Assembly (NCBI GenBank): GCA_963922205.1
Contig: CAWUHX010000016.1
Coordinates: forward strand, 1,798,001 to 1,862,000
Length of the DNA stretch: 64,000 bases
Direction of reading: 5' to 3'
Source: Romanomermis culicivorax
Taxonomy: Eukaryota > Nematoda > Enoplea > Mermithida > Mermithidae
Part shown: positions 45,501-57,226 of the stretch, one piece after another
How positions within the stretch are numbered: the stretch's first letter is position 1
Layout of the letters: each line of letters opens with the position of its first letter
Notes under the pieces: generated by a model
Database searches by the model: none
The model's input: the letters and a program-made list of their open reading frames with translations, nothing else
Told to the model about the DNA's origin: nothing
Made by a program: the position numbers and the translations under genes

Positions 45501-48500
45501 CTTTAGTAGATGTCGGTCGACAAGGTTATATAAAATCACAATTTATTCTCAATTTTCATCTTCGAAAATAACTTTTTAAGCTCAAAAAATTATTTTATCT
45601 CCCGGTAATGCTCGCATGGCCTTAGTTTGTGATTCTAATGGTCGTGTACTTTTGATCGACGTTCGACAACGGGTGATCACCCGCATGTGGAAAGGCTACA
45701 GGGACGCGCAGTGCGCCTGGCTCGAAATTTTTGGCCATGAAAATACTTTAGTCGCCAGCGGACCCTTGAATTTGAGGACGAAAGGCGAACAACGTTTAGT
45801 AAAACGAAGCGCTCTATGCGCCGTTATCTACGCACCGAAGAGGGGAATTTTAGGTGAAAAATTGATGATCACAAAAATTGTTGGATTCATAGGTTTTGTG
45901 GTTGAAAAAAGCTTTAATAATCACTGATTGATTAGAAAATTTTTGCAGAAGTTTGGTCTACGCAGAATGGAATGCGAATTGCCGCCTGTAACGTCGACAA
46001 AGAAGGTGTTCTATTGTATTGCCCTCGAGCAAATATGATCACTCCGTACAATCACGCCGACTTTTTTCATCCGATCCGTTTTATGGACAGTAATTTGAAT
46101 ATTCACGCTTTTGATACAGTTTCCCAGGTGAGATCTCACATTTTCTACAACTTTTTCGAAATACATGTAACGAAACTCCGATGTATGGGGTCAGACGACC
46201 TCTTTATGCTTGATTTCCTAAAATTTTAGATTTAAAGTCATCGCGATTTACCTGAATTTTGGTGAAGGAAAAAAAATTTTGTTTATTAGTCTAAAAGATG
46301 AAAACATGTTTCAAAAAATAGTGTTGTACAAAAACGCGGCAAAATTAACATTTCCGTTTCAAAAATGGCTATTTTCTATCATAGAATTACGTTTTTTACA
46401 TTTTTTCCGTTCCTTGAGATGGGTTCTTGTTGCTTTTTTGTAATACCGGTTTTAGCTCCGGTTCTAAATTTTTCATAATATCCTAAATTCCTAAACATCC
46501 TAAATTTAAGAACTAAATGGTTCCGGTTCCTGTACAAGGTATATGAAGATATGCTTTCCCAAAAATAGCATATATAAATTAGAAAAAATTCGATTTCTAT
46601 GAGGTAATGGAGCATTTTCAATCTCTGCTTTCCCGCCACACAATTTGCACATTCCTTCTTAACACAGAAGATACATGCATGCCTTGTCTCAATCTCGCAT
46701 GCAGATACATACCACGCGTAACCAAAACGTCTTCTCCTCACGACTGTACCCTTGTAAAGAGACATATCGGGTCTCTTGACCCGTCATGCCACCCAATATT
46801 TTCTTAGCCGATCATATAGTGGAAAAAATTGTTGGCCGATTCGATCGGTTACTCAAAGTGGCTTTTGTGCGTTACGGGTCGCGGGTCAAAATTTAAGCTA
46901 TTTTTTGCTGTGCTTTAAAAATTATTCATTTGATTCATTATATTCTACCTCAGTCTGTGTCCAAAATTTCATCCATCATGTCATTCCATTTTCTAATTCG
47001 TAGAATTATCTACTATTTCAACACGGTGAGTAGACTGAACAATTTATGTCGCTGCTGAGTTACTAAGTCAGGGTTTAGTCCAGACATGAACATAAGGGCA
47101 AGGCTCCTACCTGATATCCTGGACACCCGCTGTGGCCTAAAAAATTCGTCAAACATGTCACGAACATTAAGCATGATTTCATGAGTTGATAATAGCATAA
47201 AAGCAGGTCATCAGAATTGACAAACTCACACATTAGTTTGACACCAACATTTGTCAATCGTGCTAATTGTGCTAATGAAATAATTTTTCATAGTACGAAT
47301 GCTAATTTGACTCATGCTAAAAAACCCTATGCTTTCGGCATTTCTGTGATTGTTGAAGATTTATAGATTTCAACAGATCACGCATGCACATAGGAGAAGT
47401 CAGAAGGAGGTAAACCCTCCTACCTGAGACCCTGGACACTCCTCTGTAGTCCGAAAAAATGGTCAAACACTCCTCCCTGAATTTTTTTGAAGACAACTTT
47501 TTGATGATTTTTATGCATATTTTGTACGAAAAACATGCTTGCGAAGCTTTTTTTGTTTCACCGACCCCTCTCGATGAAAAGTCCCCGACACCAACCGTCA
47601 TTCTATAAATTTTGAAAAAATGCAAGATCTCAAACTGCTACTTGTCATAATCAATTTTCAATGATCAGCTGCTTAAAATTCTATATGTGCAATAGCTGTA
47701 AAAATGATTGACTAATTTTGTATAGAGAAGAAATAATCACATTATTCATTTCTTCTTTAATGTCTGCCTAATTATTCATGAAATTTTGGCACGAAGAAAG
47801 AATGTTTACAAAAATGAAACTTCAGAAAATCTATGTTTTTATGTGTTCCCAAAGTCAATAGGGTTAATCGGTGGAACCGTTTAGAACCGGTATTTTTCGG
47901 TAAAAATATCCGTTCATGTCCCGGTTTTTAAATGCTGAGTTATCCATTTCGGTTTCTGAATTTCAACCGGTGAATATCGGAGTGTGGTCGACGATTTCTG
48001 TGAAGGTTCCTATGGCGCTTCTTCCCGATTATGTTTTTCAAATAACTAGTCCAGATATATTCTGAGGCTGAATTCGACCGTAAATTACGGGACACAAATA
48101 TTGCTTTTTTGATCTTCTAAAATCTTTCAAGTGTAATAAATTTCGTCTTTAGACTGCTGACAATAAAACATTAGTTTCTTGCACAATATCATTCGAACGC
48201 GCCGTTGAAAAACGTTCAATTCGATCGTATTGGTCGATCGAAACCCGAGAAACTTTCCAACATTTCCTCAACGATCAAGCGAAATTTTCGTCTTCCGATC
48301 AAAGACTTGAAAAATTACATCACTATGCAGAAAGTATGAAGTCTTGGCGCGATTGCCGATATTTTTTGGACGAATGTTTGAAATGCGATTGGCTCACTTA
48401 CCAAGATTCGTCGAAAGTTTGTCAATTTTTGATCGAAATATGTCAACAGTGTTTTTCAAGTAGGCGTTTGATTGCTGTGAAAACGCCACAAATTCCATCC

Positions 48501-51500
48501 GATGCCGAAACGTCACATTTTTACTCCTATTGTTTGGTAGTTCGGCAAATCATTGACTTATACGCAAATGTTCTGAAGAATTATAGTCAAGAAGCTGGTG
48601 AGTATTTTTTCACGATCAATGAACGTAACCTATGGTCCAAGTTTTCAGAACCGTTGGATTATTCATCTAAACAGTTCCATGACTCGGAAACTGGTAGTGA
48701 AGAATTGACGAGAAATTTACATGTCGAAGAAACCGAGTTGCATGCTTTGTGCGATAATTTGCAAGAAAATCTACTATTGCGAGATTCTGTCCGTGGAAAA
48801 GCGTCGAAAGTCGATCAATCGTCTAGCAGACAGGTCTTCAAACTGTCCAAATTTATAAAATGTTTTGACTTGGAGACTAGCGCCTCCTCGGCGTCAAGAT
48901 TAGTCAGTACGGATAGTGACAACGCCAGTACGTTACCGGCTTACTTTTTGCAACGTTTGACTCCCAAACAAGTTGATGATTTAGGTATACTATACGTTGT
49001 GTACTACTGATAACATCAAATTATCCTTCATCTAGAATATTACACCCTTTATCTAAAGAAGAGAAAAAGTCGGGTTTCTCATATGAAATGAAAATGGGTG
49101 AATCCTGAACTTTACAGATATGATTATTTTTGAACAGCGAAAACCCTTTTTCTTGCCGAACAACATTCTCGAAATTATGTATTATTGAATTGTCTTTTTC
49201 TTTATTGACTTTTTCCACGAAGCCTCTGTGTTTTATCCTTTTTGGAGGTGTTGGTTATTAATAATTAAGAAAGTAGCCAAAACACTTGCCTATGTACTTA
49301 TCAAGCGTTATCATTTTATGAAACTTCGCACTCTTTTTTCAGGTAAATTTTTCTTCCAACAATTTTTAAAACAATCTCCTGACACCGATTTCTATCGCAA
49401 TATCCAATCGATTTCGGGCGTAAACGCTCTTTCTTGGCTAGAACTATTGTGCGACTTTTGGTTGCAAGTTCGTCGACCTTACCCTGTTCATCCGACCATG
49501 TTATTAAAGTTATGTCGATCCATATTGAGTGATTGCAAGGAATTCAAAAACTGCTTGCACAAAGCGAAAGAAAAATTGTTGAACAGTCGCGAAATGGCCG
49601 AATGTCTGAGTTTATGTTTAGTTTTGCGGGCATTGGCCAAGAGTTATCACGATAGCGCGGTCGATTCGACAGACAAAAGAGTGAATTTCAGATTTGATGT
49701 GTGTTCCACTCACCAAGACTTGAAAACGTGTCCATTAATTCCATCTTACATCTTTGAAAGTTCATTGTAGCCTGTTGATATCTGGAAAATCATAAATTTT
49801 GTAGCGATTCCGGGCTAATTTGGGCACCTATTTGCGCAACTCATGGCTTATTTGATAGCACTAGAAAATACTCATTGAGTTTTTTCTAAAACCTAATCCT
49901 TGCTGCATGTCGAGTTGATTCTCAACTGAGCTATGAGAAGCAAAAAAATGTTTTCTCAGAAAAAATTAATTTACCCCCGTCTGGCTATGACATCTTGTTA
50001 ATTTAAATGACGGGAAGTTTTTTTGGTCAAAAACTAATAGTTCCGAAACGTTTAAAAAAATGATAGCTGATTAATTATGCTTTTATTGTAATTAGTGAAT
50101 CAGACGCTTTTTAAAATATGTTTTCTAATTAAGGGATTGTCTTCTTCATCTGTCGAAAATGATGAAATATCAGGAGATTCATGGGAAAAAATTGACATGG
50201 ACGTAGAAGGATGGGACTCTTTATTAAAAATTTTCCAAGCTCGATTATTAACCGAAACTTTCATATATCGACTTGTCGACGCATGTCGTTCTAAAAAGTC
50301 GAAAAAGCCCTCACATAAATGGAAAAATCCTCTACAAACTATTGCTCAAATTTCGAATTTAAATACAGTTTTGACTGGTGGCATTGGATTCGTGGTCGAA
50401 GAAATTTCGAAATATATTGTTGAAAGTAAAACTTTCATTCATTGGCATGTGTATTCGCATAGGCAGGCCCGTACGCAGGTGGTAGGCGGAGTAGGCGGCC
50501 GCCTACCCCATGGAGAATCTGAAATTATTTTAATGTTTATTATAAGGGAATCTTATCTGACGCAAATATGTTTTCGACAGTTTTCTACTTTAAAGATAAA
50601 TTCACCCGTGTTGTTTTCATATATTATGTACATTGTGTCTAGCTTGAACTTTCATCTAATTAACATATTAAGAGTGTCATTTTATTTCCGCCTATTTTTT
50701 GTCTACTCCTTCACAAATTCTCGCGTACCGGCTTGTATAGGTTACCAATGATTTTCCATTCGACGGTATTCACTTTTGGTAGTATGTGCTAAATTTCATT
50801 GAAAACTTTAGAAATATCTATTACTTTCAACAGCTGAGCGACTGGCGATTCGTAAATTTTGGATTAGTTTTACGAATTGACGAAAATTGTCCTTGATAAA
50901 GAATTCTCATACAATATTTTTTCATTTAAACGATGCGCCGTTGAAATAATTAGATTTTTCGTTTTTCTATCATCTCCATTTAGAAAAATGCTTTGAAATC
51001 ATTTTGATTTGAATTACAGATTGCGGTTTAATTAACGCTAACTTCATAATCGAATTATTTCGTCTACGAAAAGAGTTTGGAGAGAATGAAGACAAATTTG
51101 TCTGCAGCGAACACTTCCTTCTTAGTGACGAACAATTATTAAGTAAGACGTCGTCGTTTTTTAAATTTATATTTATATATATATAAAGTCCCTTTTATTC
51201 TTTTTAGACTCATTGTTTTTGATGAAGCATTTTTACTCGTCGCCGACACTGGACGCTTGTTCATTAGCGGCCAGTTGCTCGTGGCAGCATATCAGACGGT
51301 GGAATCTCGATCCGTCTCATTTCCCCGACTCGTTACGTTCGGCGTTGGACTTTTCTATACAAATAAGAGATTGCCGAACGAGGCATGGTTTGCGAACGTT
51401 GATTTGGCACAAGTTTTTGCTAGAAAGAATGCGATCGCTGTGTACCGCCTTGAATAAATCTCGATTCACCGACGGCCATATGAGGAGGGATAGAGTGTGT

Positions 51501-54147
51501 AGAAGTAAGAATGAGAGAAATGGAAATTTTCAGGTTCGTTTCGTATAAAGGACTACCCCATAGGGGCATAAGGGTATTTTTCCGGTCTTAGGTTGGGAAA
51601 TTCATTCACTGTCCTGGTAGAAATAAGTTACTTGCCGAGTGAAATGGGAGAAAAATGACTTACTGGTACTATACAAAATTTTGAAAGTGTCATACTAAGT
51701 GCGCCCATTTGAAGAAAAGGAGTCAATGGATACTTCGTCAAATGATTGTTATTGGGTAGTTTTTTGGGAACGGATGGTCAGTTTGAGAAAAATACCTTTT
51801 TTACTATAGAAGTACTAAAACTGTACATTTTTAGTACTAGTATAAGGATTTGCACTAGCGCTGCTTATCAAATAATAAGAGCTGGTGACAGCACGATGTG
51901 TATATACAGTGAGAGAAAGAAGCGTAGTATAACAGAGTGCTATGCACCTGTATGCAGGGAACCATCGTGTCATAATCCCCGACGTGCACAGTGAGCCAAA
52001 AAAAATTCACGCAAAAATGTGCATTCTAACTCTAACCTCAATTCTAGACCTTGGGCATATCTGCTGCACCAAATGTAGTTAAAATTACTTATACCTTGCC
52101 AGACGATATTACCAACCTGCATCTAGATTTGAAACGGTTTGAATCGCAATCAGGCGTCGTAGGTTTCCAAAATATTAACGACTTTAGCTCGGTTATGGTA
52201 ATTTTTTTCAAAAACTTATTCGAGGACCTGGATGAAATTGAGCGCTCGGCACGAGAATCCGAGATAACTTTCGAAAAGGACACTCGATGGGTAAGGGGAT
52301 TTGTTTTTCAAACATTCAAACACGAGGAACGTTTATATTGATAAACAGGCTTTTTTAGGAATAAGCTTCGAAAAATGACAGCAGATACTTTCGTAATTCT
52401 GTTATCTACGACCAGTTGCATTTATTTCTGAATTTTAGATATAATCCATTCATTTTCAAATGAGACCCGGAATACAAAAAGTTGTAAGTGATGATCATGC
52501 ATCGTAATTCGTAAGCATGCATTTTCTTTTTTCACCTTATATTCCTATCGCTTGCTACAGTAATCTGAGAAAAAAGGCGGCCGCATACGCAGGTGGAAAA
52601 AAATTAAATTCATCTTTGCTACCTCTTTATGCACACTGTTTACTTTTCTATTTTATTTTTTTGGTATATATGATATTTGAGTCTGTTGCTCTCGAAATTT
52701 AGGAATTCATACTTTAAGCGACTTCATATGAGATGAAATTTTTGTGGAAGCTTATAATGCCAAGTATTATATAAATCTTTTTATCAACATTTGACTTGTT
52801 AGTTTTTGATTAGTGTCTTGATAAGTTGGAAAGAAAGCAAAAAAATATACCAATCATATAATTTAGATTGCTTTAACTTCGCTCTTTTTAAGATTCTGAT
52901 TATTTAAGAAAAGCGGGTCAACGGAACAGACGTTCAACCAACATAATCAAACTTACGACGATTATTTATTGGAATTTTTCAATATTTTCGCAACCAAGAG
53001 CAAAATTGTAGCTAATTCATTAACAGAAGTCGCAAACAGTCAACAGACCTGTAATAAAAGACGAGTCGCTCTCAACTATCAGCTGAGGTTTGTGATTGTA
53101 TGAAATTATCAGTCAAATTTTTTATTACCAGCCTGTCCTCAATGTAATCCTTTTGACTCTTCTCATTAAATGGTACTTGTTTTTCAGCATTGTAACATTC
53201 TTCTTGGTGCAACATCACGCAAATTTATCCGAAATGTCGCCGTATAGCATGTTCGAAGATGAAGAAGAAGAACTGTTCTTCGATAATATGCAAAAGGCCT
53301 ACGTCGATAAGGATTCTTCGGGTCATTATCGCCAACTTTCTACGACGAAAGAACTTGTTGATGTTCGCCTCCAAAATAAGCGACTAAATTTTCTAAAATC
53401 GTGCTTTTGCGCTTGCATTCCACAGTCGTTGGAGCATAAGTTTTCCGACATTAAAAGCAACGACGAGGATTGGTTTTCGTCTGGCGGTAATAGGTAAAAT
53501 TTGTTTTTTTTTTAATTTTCTCAGTTTTCTTATTTTGTGTGCTAATTTATGCTTTTTCTTATTTTCGTCGTTGAGGTTACATTTGCGAAGTTTTGCGGGT
53601 TCATTTTTTAAGCTATTCTTACTTTTCATGGAAATTGTGTCCATTTTTTCTCTTATTTCTTATTCTTTATATTCTGTTTTTTAGACCATTAATTTACCGT
53701 TTATGTCAATTTTGGCAATTGGATACTGACGAATTAAGACGTTTCGAAGTTTTAGTCCTTTACGCCGAGAATAGAGCCCAAAACGCTACTTCGCTCGCTC
53801 CTTTGATTACCAATTCTCACCAAATGGCCCAGGAATTGTGTGATGTCGTATGCGATTCTATAAAATCGCGTTATAGCTCTGTCAATTTGAAAACGTTGAT
53901 CTCACCGAGTCTGAGATTCCATTTGAATTTGGATTCAAACGGTCTGCCAACCGACAAGCAAGCAACGCGTAGAAATAAAGATAAAAGCAAGTATGATCCG
54001 CCGCCCATAACATCAACCGATACTTGCGAACAAGCGGCCAAAGCCGCTATTGGTTTTGCCCGTGGCAACGCGCAGTTGTCGCGGTTGGCTCGAGATCTGT
54101 ATGATTTGGTTGATACTTTGCTAACACAACGCAGTGCAAAGAAATAA
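36505..54147 (+). CDS. RAB3GAP2: RAB3GAP2 orthologue: non-catalytic subunit of Rab3GAP
   Basis: Inferred exons: 36505-36725, 37268-37457, 42997-43242, 44735-45018, 45307-45524, 45581-45853, 45949-46127, 48153-48984, 49343-49680, 50134-50425, 51020-51142, 51208-51504, 52103-52290, 52909-53087, 53188-53493, 53685-54147. Phases agree at all junctions and give about 1542 residues (vertebrate protein about 1390). The N-terminal half matches the Rab3GAP regulatory domain: AIVIGLCNGQVFCYTDRG, GRVLLIDVRQ then RMWKGYRDAQ, APKRGIL joined to EVWSTQ. The C-terminal half matches too (GKFFFQQF, W-x-x-FL-x-ER, RDRVCRS). With RAB3GAP1 it forms the GAP for Rab3 and the exchange factor for Rab18. Introns 2, 7 and 12 are filled with transposons; all exons are open. 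Confidence 0.9.
38595..39143. mobile_element. family I hAT-like element inside the left foldback arm
   Basis: The element is 549 bp, inverted relative to 33976-34819. Exact 8-bp duplications GTGTTAAA (38587-38594 and 39144-39151). The opposite arm at about 41718-41735 reads through the site without the insertion. Confidence 0.85.
40765..41079. mobile_element. 315-bp hAT-like MITE
   Basis: It starts CAGGGCCGTGCGCAGG and ends with the complement of AAGGACCGTGCACA. Exact 8-bp duplications GAAACACA (40757-40764 and 41080-41087). Confidence 0.8.
40899..41059. mobile_element. 161-bp MITE nested in the 40765 MITE
   Basis: The ends are CAAGTGCGGATTTAGG and the complement of CAGTGGCGGACCCAG, a common hAT-type end. 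Exact 8-bp duplications CCCCCTTG (40891-40898 and 41060-41067). Confidence 0.8.
43956..44125. repeat. diverged CATAC-type MITE in RAB3GAP2 intron 3
   Basis: Shares CCTGTAAGAGGTCCGACAGG and TTGGGGGAGTC with 24811-25038. Ends degenerate. Confidence 0.45.
46128..48152. other. RAB3GAP2 intron 7
   Basis: A 2-kb intron with no recognised gene. Two related stretches at about 47090-47160 and 47405-47475 share CTACCTGA and CCTGGACAC, which suggests a short diverged direct repeat. Confidence 0.4.
51550..52068. repeat. family I relic in RAB3GAP2 intron 12
   Basis: Collinear but diverged from 38595-39143 (CCCCATAGGGG, CCGGTCTTAG, TGGGAAATTCATT order, ending GACCTTGGG). It ends just before exon 13. Confidence 0.5.
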
Positions 54148-54697
54148 TTCTCCCCGTAAAATGAATTTTCGTTATGAGACTTGAATGAAACAAGTGTACG
54201 TGCCAAATGTTCAAAAAAATGCGTGAAAATTGATATTATGAAAAGTTTAAAAAACTAGGCATACATAATGCATACATAGCCCCCAAGAGTCGCAGTCGGA
54301 ACAAAAATTAATCTTTTGACACGGATAAGCTTAGTTCGAATAAGTTCAGGAGGAGCCAGAGCCTGCAATCCTAGAGCTGTTAAATCTGCAAAAGGGCCAA
54401 GGAGTAATCGACCGCCTCTGTTATTTTCTGGTTGTTGTGTCACGCTGGTAACGACTCCTCTACTGTTTCCATTTTTAAACAATACAAACTAATGCGAAAT
54501 AGATCTGCAAAGTAGTGTTGACCGAGTGGGTCGCATATTTTTGTAAAAATTTTGTTCGATGTTGGGGAATATGTTTCCGGGTGGACATTATTTATATCAT
54601 TTTTGAAATTTCTATTTATTTGATTGTATAATTTCTGTGATTTTCAGGTGAATAAATGCGTTTGCTTCCTTTTAAAATTTTGTCAAACATATATCTC
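54148..54697. other. RAB3GAP2 3' flank with a coding-like stretch on the minus strand
   Basis: 54255-54482 minus is a 75-codon open frame with balanced codon use (LLLGPFADLTALGLQALAPP) ending at a TAG. It could be the last exon of a convergent gene, but no family is recognised and no partner exon was found. Confidence 0.3.
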
Positions 54698-54946
54698 TAT
54701 AGTCTGTTTTTCTTGAAATGCTTCCAAATAATGAAAGTGGAAAGCGAATAGTATTTCAGATTTTTGCGATTTTCTGATGAACAAAATATCATGTAGAGCT
54801 GGAAATTTCTGAGCGTACTGGCCTGACCTTTAGCGATTTTTCGAGTGAAAACTTTTACAGTAAGAACTTTATGTAAACAATTTCGACGACAGTACTGATT
54901 TGTGTCCCTTTTGCATCTGGAAGCATTTTATAAAAAACAGACTATA
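54698..54946. mobile_element. TATAGTCTG MITE, copy 1
   Basis: The element is 249 bp with inverted ends TATAGTCTGTTTTT. The TA at each end fits a Tc1/mariner-like TA duplication. Collinear with 55171-55410 and inverted to 61944-62189. Confidence 0.75.
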
Positions 54947-55170
54947 CAACCCGTACTGTAGCTAATTTTTACAGTAATTTGCATTCTGCGTGTGAGACTG
55001 CCGTGAAACAATAGTGGTTGACGCAATTTGTGAGACGTTCGGCCTTCCATTGACTTATCCAAAAATTAATCACGCCTAAGAATTGGATATATTTTTGTAT
55101 GGTTTCATGCGTCACCATGACTATTGCCTATCCTCAACAAGTGCTGGCCATGGTAACAGGGCTAAAGCCG

Positions 55171-55410
55171 TATAGTCTGTTTTTTTAGAAATGCTTCTGA
55201 ATAATGAAAGTGGAGAGTAAGTAGTTTTTCAGATTTTCTGATAAACAATACATCGTATAGGACTGGAAATTTGTGAGCATACTAAGCTCACCTTTAGAAA
55301 TTTTTCGAGTGAAAAATTTCATGGTAAGATCTCTACGTAAAGGTTTTAGACGACAGTACTGATTTGTGTCACTTTTCTATTTGGAAGCATTTTATAGAAA
55401 ACAGACTATA
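55171..55410. mobile_element. TATAGTCTG MITE, copy 2
   Basis: The element is 240 bp, same orientation as copy 1, with the same ends and interior (CGAGTGAAAA, GACGACAGTACTGATTTGTG). Confidence 0.75.
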
Positions 55411-55622
55411 GGCATAGTTGGCCGCAACGGGTGAAAAGCAGTGCGGCCCACACTTTTTACCGGCTTTCGAAAATTGGCGACTGGCAAGTCATCGGCAACC
55501 GGAAAAAAATTGTCGAATATGTTCTGTCGATGTTTGAATCTGATTTGCAGCCCTTTGAGGAGCTTGTCCAGCGTCACTACAATCATTTCAAAATGATCGA
55601 CGCAGTGATCCCATGACAGTAA
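55411..55622. other. coding-like fragment, unknown
   Basis: A plus-strand open stretch 55431-55616 (FYRLSKIGDWQVIGNRKKIV and on) looks coding but matches nothing I know. Its end is partly repeated at 56015-56050, on the other side of the following MITE. Confidence 0.25.
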
Positions 55623-55989
55623 AGGCCCATCTATACTTTTTTCGCTAAAAAACATACGCAAGCGATTTGCTCTTCAAGTATTGGAGCAGTTTCAGTATAT
55701 AATACATCGCAAGGTAGATATTGAAATTTCCGATCGAAAGATACCCAACGCCTTCGGCAAGTGTCTACTGAGCGCTATCCAGCTTTGACGCAAGAAACGT
55801 AAGAAGCGCAAGATGCTTACAAAATAGCTGATTTCTGCCACATTATGCAAATTTTTTTTGCAAAATATACTTCACCGGATAGAACTCGTCAAGATCTTTC
55901 TTGCGCACAGAGAAAATGAGGGATCCGTTTGATTTTGATCGTTGCAATCACATGCGACAGCTTTTCGAGAAAAAAGTATAGATGGGCCT
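55623..55989. mobile_element. PIF/Harbinger-like MITE, 367 bp
   Basis: The ends AGGCCCATCTATACTTTTTT are inverted copies, flanked by TAA (55620-55622 and 55990-55992). Same class of ends and length as 19827-20195 but with an ordinary AT-rich interior. Confidence 0.75.
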
Positions 55990-56094
55990 TAAGTTTGAAA
56001 CGGGAAAATTGCGGTCCATTGATTTTGAAATGATTGATGCAGATCCATGAAAGTAGGTTTAATATGGAAAAAACTGGCATCTTGTTACGGTAAT

Positions 56095-56545
56095 CAACGA
56101 AAACCTTCTTTAGTGTAGCGGTAAGCAGAATAGCCTGAAAATTTCCCTCGATAAGCTGATTGAGTGGTAAAATTTCTCGAGTAACGCTCAGGTGTCGGCG
56201 CAGTCTGTCAAAATCGACAGTGGATAAGTATTCTAGCCTCGTCGCATATTCCTAGCTCCTAGTGAAAATTACGTATCAAATTGAACCTGCTTTTTTCGTT
56301 TTCACTTCGCCTATCCTTTAAAATTACGTGGGCTAGTTAAACTTGTTACCATACATCAATAAATGAAGAAAACTTCTCATCCATGAGTGGTGAACAGAAT
56401 AGCTGGAAATTTTTTAGACATAACCTTGTTAAACTGTAAAATTTCTGGAATAACATTCAGATGCCAAACGTGGTCGCCTCCACAAATCGAAAGTGGTAAG
56501 CATCGTGGTGTTTCTATTACCTTAGCCTAATTCTCATTGACAAAT
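56095..56545. repeat. two diverged copies of a ~160-bp repeat
   Basis: 56095-56260 and 56380-56545 share the order GAAAATTTCC..AA, TAAAATTTCT.GA.TAAC, CAG.TG.C and CAAAATCGA. A third copy is at 61620-61790, same orientation. No coding signal. Confidence 0.5.
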
Positions 56546-57226
56546 TCAGTGTTTCACGTATAAACTTTTCTAACTTTTATCTTCATTTTTTATCCTTGCT
56601 ACGTAAATGGGCTATGGTCTATTTTTTCCGAATATGCTCGGAAAGAAAAAACATGTTCATCCAAATAATAAAGAAAAAGAAAGGTGGCTTACGCGGCCAC
56701 CTTTTTTCTCAGTGACTGTAGCGGTCATGGCGCCAACATGATAGATTTCTTGCTTTCCGAGGCTCATTTGAGAGTGAATGGAATATTTTTAATCAATGAG
56801 CGGTAATGACATACATCAATGGTGAGATAGAACTACAGTAATCGGAAGGGGATGTGCTTACCGGAATACTGGCAATATTTCATTAGTCTAGCTCCGATGG
56901 ATGCAGAAATTCAAAATGAAACACTGATAATTTTTCTCCAATAAAAAAACTAAGCAAAACTGGAGCTGATTTTAGAGCTAAAAGATTACAGCCTGAGTGC
57001 CTCTTATGCTAAACTGCAAAAAATAACTGAGATTCACCCGGAAGTCAAGCTAGAGAAGGAGAAAATTTCAAAGGATCGTAGACTATTGGGTACTTTCCGA
57101 AGAGAAAAGAATGGCAAATTTTTTCATGGTCATTTGGTGCAATCGGTTCGCCAACTATTGCGGCTGGACCAATCAAATTTTTTTGGGCCTAGACTCACAT
57201 ATTTTCTGGATTGGTCTTGTTGGGAT
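56546..57226. other. no recognised gene
   Basis: A GGTGGC..GCGGCCACC hairpin at about 56682-56703 is the only structure noted. Confidence 0.3.

Noticed and set aside
50426..50500. Extension of RAB3GAP2 exon 10 to 50448 or beyond
   Set aside because: Those donors leave the wrong phase for exon 11, whereas the GTAAAA donor at 50426 keeps the frame; the extension also enters a repeat-like GGCCGCC stretch.
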